Assembly: GCA_964017125.1 (NCBI GenBank)
Contig: OZ024911.1
Coordinates: forward strand, 41,851,339-41,915,338
Source: Flabesymbios commensalis
Taxonomy: Eukaryota; Annelida; Polychaeta; Terebellida; Flabelligeridae
Length of the DNA: 64,000 nt
Direction: 5' to 3'
Part shown: positions 44,873 to 58,194 of the stretch, piece after piece
Layout of the letters: every line of letters begins with the position of its first letter
Position numbering within the stretch: the first letter of the stretch is position 1
Notes under the pieces: model-generated
Databases searched by the model: none
The model's input: the letters and a program-made list of their open reading frames with translations, nothing else
What the model was told of the DNA's origin: nothing
Program-made: the position numbers and the translations under genes

Positions 44873-45296
44873 CAAGACGTTGACCGGGAACCGTTTTAAA
44901 GGTGGGTCAGGGCTAAAGATCTCTGAACGATAACTTCTGCTATATTTGGCTCTAGAATGGAATAGTATTAATAATGGGCCGGACTCTGTGTGCGATGTCA
45001 TCTATTGAAACTCCACCCAGCCCAGAACGATTGAACATAATTTTCTGGTCCTAATAATATTTTTGTTAATAACTAAAAACTAGTGGACCGAGATTTTATA
45101 AAAATTCAACGAATGTCACTGTGCCATATACTTTAATTATATGTCTAATCTGAATCACTTCACCTGGACTTTAAAAAATATAATAATCGTTTTGAAACAA
45201 ATCACAAAGACATGGCTGACGAACTACATCTGATATTTATTTTCAATTACTCAGGTATGATGCATAATGAAATAAAGAAAATTTAGTATTGATTTA

Positions 45297-45669
45297 CCCA
45301 ATGCTGTTTAAATGTTAGACAAACGTCTGCGACGCTGGTCCAACATTGAACCAACATTGGCGGAGTGCACATTGGCTGTTCTGTCAATACTCATTTGCGG
45401 GGTCAACTGTTTTGCAATCCCCGCAGTAATAACGTCAGTTAGCTTGGAAACCTGATGCCCAGCTAAGAGACTTCACTTTGGTGGAATTATTAACTAATAG
45501 ATGTCGCTCAAGTATATATGGAATTGTTATGATTGGGGACTTGCTCTTAATGCGGCGGTGGGTATGAAATGCATTTTTCAGTATTATTATGTTATAGGGC
45601 CTAGGCCTACCCACGGGCACAATTGCATTCTGGGGGAGCCATGACCTGCAAGTTTTAACAGTTGGCTAG
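45297..45669. repeat. Unit B copies of the palindromic MITE and the dispersed repeat
   Basis: Palindrome at 45297-45368 (GTCTGCGAC centre) and the inverted dispersed repeat at 45378-45669, as in A. Confidence 0.6.
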
Positions 45670-45835
45670 ACCTTTAACTTTATACTATTCACCAAATAAG
45701 TCAATGACAAGAATTAGACTTAAGCCGACAAAATACTGACGACAAAATAATATGTTTCATGGAATTTAGGCTACTGCAAATTGATTCATTTCGCCTGTCC
45801 GCTCTCCGTCAACTATCTGATCTGATCAACTATCA

Positions 45836-46412
45836 AGATCAGTTTTGTAGTGACTGAGATAACTTTTAAAGTTGCTGTACAAGATCACTTTTGTAGTTGC
45901 TGAGATAACTTTTAAAGTGGCCAAGATGACCTTTAAAGTTGCCGGGATAATTTTTAAAGTGGCTGTGATCACTTCTTCAGTAAGTAATATCAGTTTGTTT
46001 GTGGCCATGATCAGTTTTGTGGTAGTGATGGCTTCTTTTGTGGTCAAGATCACTTTTGTAGTGACCGAGATCACTTTTTAGGGGCTGACATAAGATTGTT
46101 AGTGGCCAAGATTACCTTTGTATCGCCTGAGATAACCTTTCAAGTGACTGTGGTCACTTCCTCAATGGGCAAGATCACTTTTGTAGTTGTTTGGATAATT
46201 TTTAAAATGGCTGTTATCACTTCTTCAGTGGCCGAGATCACTTTGTAGTGGTAATAAACCAGTTTGTTAATGGCCAAAACCACCTTTTTAGTGGCGTAGA
46301 TAACTTTTAAAGTGACTGTGATCACTTCTTCAGTGGTCAAGATCACCCTTGTAGTTGTTTAGATAATTTATAAAGTGGCTGTAATCACTTCTTCGGTGGC
46401 CAAATCACTTTT
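45836..46412. repeat. 21-bp minisatellite, unit B
   Basis: 577 bp against 639 in A. The missing 62 bp correspond to three units (21+20+21) that follow TCACTTTTGTAGT near 46184. Confidence 0.88.
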
Positions 46413-47559
46413 GAAAAATGATTCCAGAGTATGTAAGAGTAATAACAAACATGTATACCATATAAAGTTAACATGAGCGAGAAGTCCTGCTGATATTTAC
46501 TATTATTGTACATTACGTATTTAACAGGAATAAAATATTATATATCGACGCTAAAGCCCTTGATAGTAACTTTCAACTGATATCAAAGATGTCTGATCCT
46601 ATCGCATCGATAGGAACAGTTGTAGTTTTAAATAAAACGAGATAAGAAAACAATATAGACATATGAATTATAGAGAAATATGATTCACAAATATAATAAA
46701 ACAATATAAGGAATCAACTGATGTGATGTCTCATGAGCATTGCATAATTCTAACGTGTTGATGTGCATTTTAAAGCACTCACAACATTATAAATAGTACT
46801 AGCTAGCTAGGTGTGTAGTTCCCTCTTATAATTAGACCACTGCGAAATAAACACTGAAGCATGTATAAAAATAGCATGAATAGACATAAGATATTATTTT
46901 ATTGTAGCAAAGAAATGAAATACAATGCATATCATAAACTTAACTGGTCGGTTTTTTTATTAAAAATATCGTGTCCATCCATTCATGTTTTTTGTTTGCA
47001 GAACCTCTTTAAATACAACATTTTTGATCGGGTGGATATTTCTAAATAAGCATTGGGTTAATGTTTGGACTAATTAAATATGGATATGGTGAAAGATTTT
47101 GCCCTTGAAAATGCTACATTTAAAAAGTCTCCCAATGTGAGCAATATGCCTAAAATATTTGAGGGCAGGCTGCCAATCCTCCCCATTCCTTCATAGCTTG
47201 GATTCGCCACTGAATAGAAATGTAGATATGAAGAATGTATGAGGAACTGAATCAGATAGTTATTAATTAGTTACCTAATTGTTTTCTATTCCATATCGCT
47301 ATTTTTTCCTGTTCTAATTTGCCATCAATAAGAAACGTCAATGACTGTGAGTCTAATAAAAAAAAGTGACATAATTTGTGATAATAAACATGTGTAATTA
47401 GAGCTGATGAAGATAAAATGTATAGAGAATACTTACGTGTTTTTTCTTGTTCTGTAGTTGCTCGTGTAGTACGGATATACGTGATCAAGTTGTGAATTGC
47501 AAAGAAATATATTTGAGCCTATGCGGGAGTGGGGGGTATAATTGGAGATTATGGTGACA

Positions 47560-48010
47560 ATCGCACATCAACGTTAGATTAATGTTGATCCATTGTTTAC
47601 AACGCTTCCCCAACATTAAACCGACATTTGATTTAGCTGTCAGCATACCTGCATAATATACTCGGTTATTACCCAATGCTGGCCCAAGTACTAAATGTGG
47701 GCCATCGTCACAGACCGCAGGCAAACATTAACCAAGCTTTGGCTCAGAGCATCGTGCTGGTTCTACTATGCGACGCCAGCCCACCAGCCTACCATTGGGC
47801 CGACAATGTGTCGGTGTATCGAGCATTGGTCCGATGTTAAGCCATTGTCTACGACTATGGCCAACATTTAAACGGCATTGGGGCGGTGTGAGAGTGTATA
47901 CTAGGTGGCCAGCAGACAGCACTGTCCAGTGTTGCATGGATGCTGGCCAGAGCCTGCGACGGAAAAACAGCGCTGAACCGGCATTGGGTTAGTGTTGTGC
48001 TGACTTGCAA
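47560..48010. repeat. Cluster of palindrome fragments, unit B
   Basis: Counterpart of 40080-40530 with a few substitutions. Confidence 0.6.
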
Positions 48011-48401
48011 TGGACACGAACATCTGCTGAAAATTGTGATGAATATTGAATAAAAGCCAAATTACGGCACAAAAACACATCCTAATAAATTTGAATATAC
48101 GTTACAACCATACCTAAATATCAAAACTTCGCGTGAGGTAGGCCTAGACCTCTATAGGGGGTGGCGAGAAATAGCGATTTGGTCACCTTGGACGGAGCCT
48201 AAAAACCCTTATTCTATTATGGTATAGATAAAATAAAAAATAATTTGTGTGATATATTTACATTATTTCAGAAAAAATGGTTACAAATGATAAATATGTC
48301 AATACAATTGTTGTCTAAACAGGATTAAAACAAATTGCTCACATTCAGCAGAAATAGGTAACATGACGATTTTACGTGAATAGAAATTTACTTGTGAAAT
48401 T

Positions 48402-48778
48402 TACTTGTGGGCACGAAACGTTTTGATGTATCCTTCTCAAATTTGTTCTGCATGTTGCTAATGACCAGTTCTCGGACAAATTCAATAATGGCCGAAAAAA
48501 ATACAAATAGCTGATTTATTGTGATTTTTCACATTTCACGTCTATAATTTTATCTTGTGGACGCGATAACTTGAAAAGTTTTCATGTATCCTGATCAAAT
48601 TTGTTATGCATGTTACTAATAACCAGTTCTCGGGAAAGTTCACTAATGGCTGAAAAAATGCCGATTTTTTCGATTTCACGCATTTTACGTCGTTGATTTT
48701 ATCTTTTGGCACGATAACTTCAAAAGTTTGTTATGTATCCTGCCCAAAACCAGTTCCCAGACAAGTTGAATAATGGCG
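48402..48778. repeat. ~150-bp repeat, unit B
   Basis: Counterpart of 40922-41298. Confidence 0.7.
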
Positions 48779-49069
48779 GCCGGCTATTGTCGGGTGTGCT
48801 CTTGTTTTGCTTAAAATTTGGGTCCTGTAACCGGAGGCATTATCACGATTATGGCAGATGGTTACAAAGATTCCTTGCGGCCAATCTATGCAATAGTCTA
48901 CTATATCACTGCAGCCGCAGCATCCTTGCTTGAGCAAAACGGGATCGGATTACACAACGGCAACACTTTTCTATAATTATGCGTTAATTAAATCGTTGCT
49001 GCGTTGAATGGCAGATGGGTAAACGATTAAATAGCAAATTATGTATTTGGAGTATCGTTACACCATGTA

Positions 49070-49073
49070 TTAA
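49070..49073. other. Empty TTAA site corresponding to the unit A MITE
   Basis: CACCATGTATTAACCATATG is the uninterrupted version of the site that carries a 365-bp element in A. Confidence 0.92.
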
Positions 49074-49349
49074 CCATATGTGGCTAATTTATGGTTATAC
49101 TTGATGACATCACATTTGATTGCGCAATATTTTGTATGGTGCACTGTGACACATTCTCATAAACGTATCTGTTTTAATGTGTTTTGATATATTATATTGT
49201 TTACGGGGATGGGGCTCACACTGAACACACCTCCACTCTCTTTATGTATAAACTGCTCATATGTATGTTTTCTGACATAAATGCGGGTATATATTGATGT
49301 GACTGGCGGTCTTTCTGTGCGAATTCATTCAGTTGCTGCAAACAAAAAA

Positions 49350-49413
49350 GATGACGCTGGTCCAACATAGCTCAACATTATGTAAACGTTAGTTAAGAGT
49401 GTCTTGTTTGCTG
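49350..49413. mobile_element. Remnant of a GTCnnnGAC palindromic MITE, unit B
   Basis: GACGCTGGTCCAACATAG...GTGTCTTGTTTGCTGG, more complete than the A copy. Confidence 0.5.
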
Positions 49414-50039
49414 GTAGGCCCTATTTGGGATTATATACATCACAAATCGAAAAATGCATAGCGGGTCACAAATGCCCTAAGTGTACACAGGCCTAAATTA
49501 TTTTATTTAGCACTATCTTATTATTTTATATATCATTGAAAATGCATTGCTCATTCGACATTGCAAATGCTTGAATGGTATCTATATAGACAATATTCAC
49601 CATTGCAATGTATTGTACAGTATAATGGGTACAACCGTAGAACACAACTAGCCACTGTTGTTCTATATAGGTCTAGTCACACTAAACTAGGCCAGTGGCT
49701 GATTCTGAGGGCTGTCGTGTTTGAACACATTTTATCGATATTTATTTCACCATCGTAATATTTGGTGGGTAGGAAATAGACACTATGGAGAGTACTTAAT
49801 TTCATAAAACATTGGCTCATTCATTGTGACTTTGTTGTTAAATTATGTCCATGGCAAGTGCGTTTTTCCCTATGTCGCCAGCCATCACATTTTGAGAAGA
49901 TGAATAAAGGTCTCTGTTTACGGCATACTTAGCTGTTTTTCATTAAATTATGTGCAATAATGATCAGAGTTGCATTTAGGACCACAATGGGGGTAATCTA
50001 CTGCTTTTTACATAGTTTTTATGCGTTCTAAACACAAAG

Positions 50040-51095
50040 GTAACGTATGTGACGTTCAGTCAAATATTGTTTATCTCTCAAGAAAGTACTCATCATTTTC
50101 ACTGAAATGAGATAACAGATATACTCTGAAGTACTCTGAAGTCTCAAGTTTTATTTCGATGGAAGGCCATCTGTATTATATAAGCCTTGGCTTTTCAATA
50201 ATCATTTGTTTCTGAGGGGATGCAAACCGTTTTGAGCATCACGTACGCTACCACGATCTTTAACCACACATCACCATTTTTTACATGAGTCAATTGCTAT
50301 GCAAGGGTGTGCAAAATTTACTTGGCGAATGGTTCTTTGAAGCAGCCTTGCTGCCAAATCAAAACGTGCTGCCATGTGTGAGATATGTAGGTGGTAAATT
50401 GTAGGTGTCAACTAATCACGTACGTTACCGAAAAAACGCACGTTTATTTTTTGTTCAAGTACTCCTTGGTACGTCGAAGGTGGGGCGTACAGAATAGCTC
50501 ATGACAGGTACATTTTATTATGCCTGAGCGATAATTGTTGCTTTTATGAAAGTCCAGGAAGGTTAAAAACGTATGTGACATTTGACATTACAGAAGAATA
50601 TTGTACGTGATCTTTGACTACTAGCAACGTATGTGATTATTGACATTTTCAGTCACTTGTGGAGAGTTAATGTATAGCTCTGATACTAACGCTCATAATC
50701 ATGTCAACAGTCACGTACTGAGAAGAATCACATACGTGACTTGTCAAACATCACATACGTACAATACACTCCCTGTTCAATTCAGTAATTTTCTTCCATC
50801 TTCATGTGTGGTCGCCCAGATCAGCTCACTACTGGCAACATTATTATGAAAACCAACAATATATCAAAGGTATAATAGTATTCATGTCAAAAAAAGTTTA
50901 AGTCCCACACTTGAGTACAGTTGGGGTGGAGGTGTCAAAGGTATGTTACTCCCCTTGGTATCTCGTTCTGTCGACCCTGCTTGTTTTAACATATCACCCT
51001 TGTATCAAATCATTTCTTCACATCAATTTCACCAGCTTACTTCTTATATCCCCCCATTCCAAACGAGAATTATGTAAGCATCACGTACGTGACCC
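50040..51095. repeat. Cluster of ACGTATGTGA / TCACGTACGT motifs, unit B
   Basis: Counterpart of 42940-43980. Most motifs are kept despite indels nearby; one differs (CACGTACGCTACC at 50240). Confidence 0.6.
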
Positions 51096-51195
51096 TTAAA
51101 GCACCAGGCTCAGAAAAAAACATTTCCTGAGCTTCACATCGAGCGAATTGACTTGCAGCTTCTCAGCAACAAACTACAGATATTGTACTATCAGG

Positions 51196-51819
51196 AAATG
51201 CAAAAAATTTTATATATAATGTGTTTTTTGTTTTATCATCTAACACTTTTGGCCTAGTTTAGTGTGACCAGACCCATATATACCAACAAAACTATCACTT
51301 CGATGGTTCTACCCTTTGGATTTTGTACATTTACTTTAAAACTGTGTTTAAATGTGTGGATAATAATATCTGTAGTCTAAAATTATGTCATTTTACATTA
51401 TAATATTTTGATAAGGTATATGTTTTATTGTTCCGTTTATAAAAAATCGTAATCTCAAAGTTCGTTTCACTGATCCATTTCATGGCAACCACCAAAACGG
51501 GGCGCCAGTTACATGACCTAAGGCCATTTGATGCACCAATTTATCTGGAGACGCTGATTCGGGTTCAATGAGAAAATAATCAGTTTTCCACGACTTACTA
51601 ACTCGAATCGAACGCTAAACACAACTATCGCCATACTATACATAGCTATCCAACACTTCCGGTAGGCCCTATACCTCTTCGCACCCGTTGTATTTTACAT
51701 CCTTGTGAACGCCTGTGTCAGTCGCGTTCTATTGATAATAAATATATTGATATAGCTCAAAATTTGACGAATCAGTGGGTGAAACTATCAAATACGCTAG
51801 ATTTCCCAAAATAAATAGC
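51196..51819. other. Unannotated stretch right of unit B
   Basis: No gene seen. It has no counterpart beside unit A. Confidence 0.3.
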
Positions 51820-51855
51820 TCCATCGCAGCCACATCAATGATGGATCACTAATGT

Positions 51856-52365
51856 TACGGTCCCACGAGGCTATTTAAGCCCCCCCCCCCCGATGCTCTC
51901 GCGATGCTCAAATTTAGGCATCGCCAGGGCATCGCCACCATGTTTCAGTAGTTCGCCGAATGATTGGCGACGTACGCAAGTCATAGCAGGGCATCAGGAC
52001 ATCGAGAAACATGTCAATCCATGCATTTAAATTTTCTCCCGATGTTTCGACGCCAAGAACCATAGGCGATATATTGCCGAACAGCGCCGAACAGTCGGCG
52101 AATATTCGACGAAGTAGGCCTACACCAAGGTTCAAAATGTCCAAGACACATCGGCGATACATCGGCGATCGCACATCGGCGATGTTCTCAACATGCTCGT
52201 GTAAAAATCGGCGATGTATATACGATGTGATGATATCGCCGATGGTTTGGTGATCCATCGTCGATCCATCGCCGATGCTCGCCGAGGTTCCTGAACTGCT
52301 CTGCGAAGCATCGGCGGTGATACCACAATGCCCCGCTGAGCGTTAGAAATCTCATTGACATCTGT
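51856..52365 (-). mobile_element. GCGATG/CATCGCC-rich element, inverted copy inserted in segment P2
   Basis: Reverse complement of the element at 21055-22480 (CCCGATGTTTCG, CCGAACAGCGCCGAACAG, TCCATCGCCGATGCTCGCC, TGCGAAGCATCGGCG). Comparison with P1 shows P2 is interrupted here after CACTAATGT and resumes at TCTGTATTAGCTTCGG, so the insertion borders are visible. It contains a run of 10 C. Confidence 0.65.
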
Positions 52366-52700
52366 ATTAGCTTCGGTGTTGAACTGAGAAACCCTGGGTA
52401 GGCCACTGACAATCAGTCCAAAGATTATAGCGACACTCGCGGAGACTGCAGCTTCTTTTCGATGGTTGTAGACTAATCCATTACTTAATGTGCCATACAG
52501 CATGCAACAGACGTAGCAACTTCCTAATGAACTGGCAATTAGGCAACCAGTACAACGACTAACAGCCACCCAGTAGGCCTACCCTACAATGTGTGAGAGG
52601 GTTTCTGCAATATTCCCCACCCCGTGACGACAACATATGGAAGGCTTACAGCCAATTTTAGAACAACTACAACTTGCAGTGTGACAAATTTATATGATTT
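52366..52700 (-). pseudogene. Paralogous segment P2 with membrane-type reading
   Basis: Matches P1 (36085-36470). Minus-strand reading WVAVSRCTGCLIASSLG, YVCCMLYGTLSN, RKEAAVSASVAIIFGLIV is open for about 70 codons, then runs into the inserted element. No ATG of its own in a good position. Unassigned. Confidence 0.3.
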
Positions 52701-53405
52701 ACATGATTGTATATATACTTTATTATTACTGGTGGTGAGCAGGGAAGGTTAAGGATTTCCAAAAAAAATAAGACAAAGTTCCCAGAGCGTCCGAGTCCAG
52801 CACACACCTGATACCGAAATACAGATCCTGGTTCATGTTTGCCTGGCGAGCCCGGTCAATTTCATTTATGGCCGGGTCGAGGCCAAGGATCTTAGTCACG
52901 TGACTTTCATGCCTGTGCTATTGAGGCTTGTGAATAATTTTCTGGGTCAAGTCATAGGAAATGCGTCAGAGGGAAAATACAATACTTTGAACAACTCTTC
53001 ATCCGGAGAAGTGACCTTTCAAAAATGCCTGAATTCGGGGATTACCCTATTTTCATCTAAAAAATAGCAACAAGTCACAAACACTGGGGCATACCAGAGG
53101 CTACATGAAATTCGGCCACGCCGCGTGGTGTGACTCTGGGAACCAGAATAGGTTTATGTGTTCCACTTGTCGCCACAGCGCCATCTACCGAATAGAAAGC
53201 TATTGTTCATGGTGGAAACTCTAGTACCATCTAACGACTATCAGAATATATATACAAATAATACATGCAAATCAGGTGTGTCCATTGCACAACATAAAAA
53301 CATTTCTCTTGTCATCTTGGTCATAGACATTTGCATTTATGATAGCTGAGCTGAACACGACTTATAAAAAATACTTAGCCTATATTTGGCATCATTAAAG
53401 CACAC
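52701..53405. other. Unannotated stretch
   Basis: No gene seen. Confidence 0.3.
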
Positions 53406-53541
53406 CGACTCTGGCTCGAATTTTAAATCCTGCGTCTGGAGGACAGTGTTATCTCACCATCCTCAGGTGGTTCTCCTGGTCAGTGTAACCTATAGGCCTA
53501 TGTGTACGAATCTAGCCTAAAGCACCATCCATTCATTGTGT
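53406..53541 (+). mobile_element. tRNA-derived SINE (type 2), 5'-truncated
   Basis: GGCTCGAATTTTAAATCCTG, CTGGAGGACAGTGTTATC and CACCATCCTCAGGTGG match 23270-23350. The tRNA-like 5' half is missing. Confidence 0.65.
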
Positions 53542-54599
53542 AAGAGGGCCGGCCGGGCCTACAGTTAAACACATGGTCTGCTTGAGTTGATGAGAATGAG
53601 TGAATGACCCAGACCACTGGATCCCCATATTCAGCATATGGGTTACTTGGGGGGTCTATGAATAATTGTTGTGCTGTGTACGATACCGTACCATACATGT
53701 AGGCTACACGTCTACAATTAGTAATAGTGATCGGATAATAATATAAATAATACATTACATATATATATATTATATAAACTTAGTACAGTGTATTAGATAA
53801 CCACTATCGACCAGGACGTAGGCCTACACATCGCATCGATAGAAATAGTTGTATAAAATGAGATAAGAAAACAATATAGATAAATGAATTATAGACAAAA
53901 TTGATACACAACTATAATAAACGAACAAAATAAGGAATCAACTGCTGTGATGTCTCACGGGCATTGTATAATAATATTCTAATGTGTTGATGGGCATTTT
54001 AAATCGCTCGCTCACGGGAAAAGCTACGTAAGTAGGTCTCTCTTATAATTAGACCACTGCGAAATAAACACTGAAGCTTGTATCAACATGAATAGACCGA
54101 GCATACCGGGTAATAATTTATTGTAGCGAGGAAATGAAATACAATGCATATTATTAGCTTAATTGGTCGCTTTCACTATAATTCATTTATGAAAAATATC
54201 ATGTCTATTCAGTCACGTTATTTGTTCACAGAACCTCTTTGAACAATGATATGGTGAAAAGATATTGCCCTTGAAAATGTTTCCCAATGTGGGCAATATG
54301 CCCAAAACATTTTAAGGCAGGCTACTAACCCTCCCATATTCCTTCATAAATTGGATCCGCCCCTGAATAGAAATATAGATATCAAAGATGTAGAAGGAAC
54401 TGAATCAGATAGTTATTAATTAGTTAAATAATTGTTTTCCATTCCTTATCGCCATTTTTGTCTGTTCTAAATAGCCATCAATCAGAAACGTCAATTGATG
54501 ACTGTGTGAGTCTAATGAAACAGTGACATAATGTGATAATAAACATGTGAAAATATATTTTGACCTATGGATGCGGGAGTGGGGAGTATTATTGGAGAT

Positions 54600-55045
54600 T
54601 ATCTGGTTACAATCGCACATCAACATTAAATTAATGTTGATCCTTTGTTTACAACGCTTCCCCAACAATGACATTGGGTTTAAATATCTCATCCACCTTT
54701 ACACGACTATATATGCAGGACAGGTGACCCTGTTGTCAGCATACCTGCATAATATACTCGGTGATTACCCTATGCTGGCACAAGCGCTGAATGTGGGCCG
54801 TCGTCATAGACCGCGGGCCAGCATTACCCTGTCTTGGCTCAGAACATCGTGCTGGTTCTACTATATGCTATGTCAGCCCGTTATTGAGCCAAAATGTGTT
54901 GGTGTATCGTACATTGGTCCGATGTCAAGCCATTGTCTACGAATATGACCAACATTTAAACATAGGCATTGTGGCGGTGTGAGCGTGTAGGCCTATACTA
55001 TGTCGCCAGCAGAACCAACGTTGGACCGGCATTGGGTTAGTGTCG
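54600..55045. repeat. Cluster of palindrome fragments, older copy
   Basis: Counterpart of 40080-40530: CACATCAACATTAAATTAATG, ACCCTATGCTGGCACAAG and GACCGGCATTGGGTTAGTG (first quoted in part). Confidence 0.5.
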
Positions 55046-55547
55046 TGCAGACTTGCGATGGACACAAAAATCAGCTGAAAATTGTGATGATCATTGAATA
55101 AAAGCAAAATTACGGCAAAAATCCATATCCTAGGAAATATTAATATACGTTACAACCATCCCTGAATGTCAAAGCTTCGTGTGGGGTTTATAGTGGGAGC
55201 TGGGAAATAGCGATTTGGTCATGGCGTTCGTTCAACCACGGACAGAGCCTAAAAACCCTTATTCTATTATAGTATACATACAATTAAAAATAATTGTGTG
55301 AAATATTAACATTATTTAAGAAAAAAATCGTTACAAATGATATATATTTCAATACAACTGTTGTCTAAACAGGATTAAAACAAATTGCTCACATTCAGAA
55401 AAATGGGTCCCATGGCGATTTTACGTGAATAGAAATCAAATATGCATATAATGCTGACTATTAGATTCAGTTATTTATGAGCTTGCCTTTTAATTTAAAA
55501 ATGTCGGCTATTGCAATGAAGTTCGGCGTCGGCTTAACATTCATTTA

Positions 55548-55905
55548 CTTGTGGGCGCGAAACGTTTTGATGTATCTTCCTCAAATTTGTTCTGCTTGTT
55601 GCTAGCGACCAGTTCTCGGACAAACTCAATAATGGCAAAATTTTTTTAAAAAATCGCAATTACCTTTTATAATTTTACCTTGTGGACGCAAAGCTTTCAT
55701 GTATCCTGATCAAATTTGTTTAGGCATGTTAATAATAACCAGCTCCCGGAAAAATTCTCTAATGGCTGAAAAAAATTGCCGATTTTTTGCGATTTTACGC
55801 ATTTTACGTCGTTAATTTTATCTTGTGGCACGTTAAATTCAAAAGTTTGTTATGTATCCTGTCCAAAACCAGTTCTCGAGCTAATTTAATATTGGCACAT
55901 TTTAT
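55548..55905. repeat. ~150-bp repeat, older copy
   Basis: GAAACGTTTTGATGTATC, CCAGTTCTCGGACAAACTC and later units; diverged counterpart of 40922-41298. Confidence 0.6.
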
Positions 55906-56415
55906 TGTCGAGTGTGCTCTTTTTTTAATTAAAATTTGCGTCCTGTAACCGGAGGCATTATTACGATTATGGCAGATAGTTACAAAGATTCCTTGCGGCC
56001 GCAGCATCCTTGCTTGAGCAAACTTGAATTGGATTATATAGCCGCAAAAAAATCTATAATTATTTGGTAATTGAATCGTTAATGCTTTAAATGGCAGTCG
56101 GGTAAACAATTAAAAAAACAAATAATGTATTTGGAGTAGCGTTACACCATACATGAACCATACGTGGCTAATTTATGGTTATACTTGAAGACATCACATT
56201 ACATTGCGCAATAGTGTGTATGGTGCACTGTGACACATGTTCATAGACTTATCTGTTTTAATGTGTTTTGATATATTATTGTATATGAGGGTGGGGTTCA
56301 CACTGAACACACCTCCACTCTCTTTATACTGTTCATATGTATGTTTTCTGACATAAATGCGGGTATATATTGATGTGACGGTTTTTCTGTGCAAATTCAT
56401 TCAGTTGCTGCAATA

Positions 56416-56600
56416 CAGTCCGACTGCCTCGCGAGTCATGCATGCGGCCCGGGTTCGAAACCCGCATGGGTATTTCAGAGGCATATCATTGTTTCTTCCT
56501 TCTCAATGTGACTAGGTGATCACGTTAATGGCGGCCTCGTCGAGTTAAGGTTAAAAACAGTGTATCGACGTTAATTTCGCGCATGGCCACGCGGCGTAGG
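56416..56600 (+). mobile_element. tRNA-derived SINE (type 3), older copy
   Basis: B box GGGTTCGAAACCC (56451-56463) is perfect here. The body TTTCAGAGGCATATCATTG and TCAATGTGACTAGGTGATC matches the A/B copies. It follows the unit tail directly, as a next unit head would. Confidence 0.7.
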
Positions 56601-58190
56601 TAGCATATATGGGTGAAACCAAAAAATGGGGTAATTTTGTAGCATCAAAAATGGCAGTAAAGTGACCATCAAAGAGGAAGAAAACCACTTGATGGGTATG
56701 GTGCACTGATCCCAATAGACCATAAAAAAGTCACTGGCTGCGCTGGAAAAAAAATTCGCTTCAAAAACGTCATTTAAAAAAAGTTACAACGTTCCCCTTA
56801 CTACTACGCTACCAAATCCAAACCATTTCAAAATTGATGTTACTTTGTTTAGCTTGCCATCACATTTTTAAACGTGATATCCCTATTGAAGCATAATACT
56901 AAACAATCGTATCTCAAAACTGCTAAAAATTAAGCAAAATTTGACGGGATAAACAAAAATCCTTTTTTCAACTCCCGTTACCTAGCCAAAAAATACTCAA
57001 CTCCGTTACCAAATATTCGGCTCGACATAAATATAAACTGTATATTCTCTTATCGTAACATCGATCATAAATGGGCGCTCTATTTATATTGGGACAACGA
57101 ACCATGTTTTAGAAGACTATATCATCAATCATTATGACAGTAAAACCCATAAAATTTGGCAATTCACTACTCCGTTCCCTTTTCTTGGTAACGGAGTAGA
57201 GTGGAACGGAGTAGTAAAATTAAAAATATTCTTGGGATCAAAGATATATCATACGGGTGGAGATAGTCCCCATAGCAACTGTTCTAGGCATGCAAGCATA
57301 AAGCCAACTCTTTTTTAGACCTACAATGCTAGGAATGGAGTAGTAAAAACATAAGCATATTTTCTAACGTTTTGGTAATACCTGTTTCAAATAATTTGTC
57401 ACTCAACTATATTATTTCTTTCAAGGTGAAAAACTCGTATTTAGCCCTTCAGTGTCTCAAACTACACTTGATATAAGTGTAGTTCATGATTATTCACTTG
57501 ATCTGGGCATGCTACAATGATGGTAACGGAGTAGAGTGCAACTGTGGGGTCATGTATATTCATCAATAGTCAGAGATAGTCCCCATAGCAACTGTTCTAG
57601 GCATGCAAGCATAAAGCCAACTCTTTTTTAGACCTACAATGCTAGGAATGGAGTAGCAAAAACATAAGCATATTTTCTAACGTTTTGGTAATACCTGTTT
57701 CAAATAACTTGTCACTCAACTATATTAATTCTTTCAAGGTGAAAAACTCGTATTTGGCCCTTCAGTGTATCAAACTACACTTGATATAAGTTTAGTTCAT
57801 GATTATTCACTTGATCTGGGCATGCTACAATGATGGTAACGGAGTAGAGTCCAACTGTGGGGACATGTATATTCATCAAAATTCTATATATCGATATCAA
57901 TTTTAAGTCGAGTTTTGATCATTGATTAGTTTAAGTGAACAATGTCTAGCCATGAAATGTTATTATTAGAATTATATTGTGTATTTGTATCCTACAGTGA
58001 AGTTTCAAACAGTGGAATTTTCTCTGGGGACATGCCATTTTCCACGTTTCCATGACACAGAGCTCTTTTAAAACCATATATATATATTTTTTTTTTTCAA
58101 ATAATCTAAACATTATTACGTAATGATGCCTAAACGTGAAGTTGAACCATTTGTTTTTAATATCTTTATTTTTAATTCAAAATATGGACC
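56601..58190. repeat. 1.6-kb insertion with GGTAACGGAGTAG motifs and a 313-bp tandem duplication
   Basis: Absent from units A and B at this position. CTCCGTTACC/GGTAACGGAGTAG-like motifs occur at about 56985, 57002, 57172, 57201, 57344, 57528, 57650 and 57838. GAGATAGTCCCCATAGC begins two near-identical 313-bp units at 57260 and 57573. No coding reading found. Confidence 0.65.
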
Positions 58191-58194
58191 TTGC

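Larger units (their letters stand above)
44076..51195. repeat. Tandem segmental duplication, unit B (about 7120 bp)
   Basis: Second unit, joined directly to A at TATCA|GGTAGC. It lacks the TTAA MITE and three minisatellite units and has a longer poly-C. Its right end (TATTGTACTATCAGG) is the same sequence that ends A. A and B could be a young tandem duplication or two haplotypes assembled side by side. Confidence 0.95.
53826..56415. repeat. Older diverged copy of the unit tail (matches 39121-42235)
   Basis: Collinear with units A and B: CGCATCGATAG, GAGATAAGAAAACAATATAGA, TTAGACCACTGCGAAATAAACACTGAAGC, AATAGAAATxTAGATAT, the palindrome cluster, the ~150-bp repeat and TTCATTCAGTTGCTGCAA at the end (some quoted in part). 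Divergence is much higher than between A and B, with many indels. It lacks the TTAA MITE. Confidence 0.82.

Noticed and set aside
52132-52569. 145-codon minus-strand open frame
   Set aside because: It fuses segment P2 to the inserted GCGATG element and starts at a GTG; the two halves have different origins.
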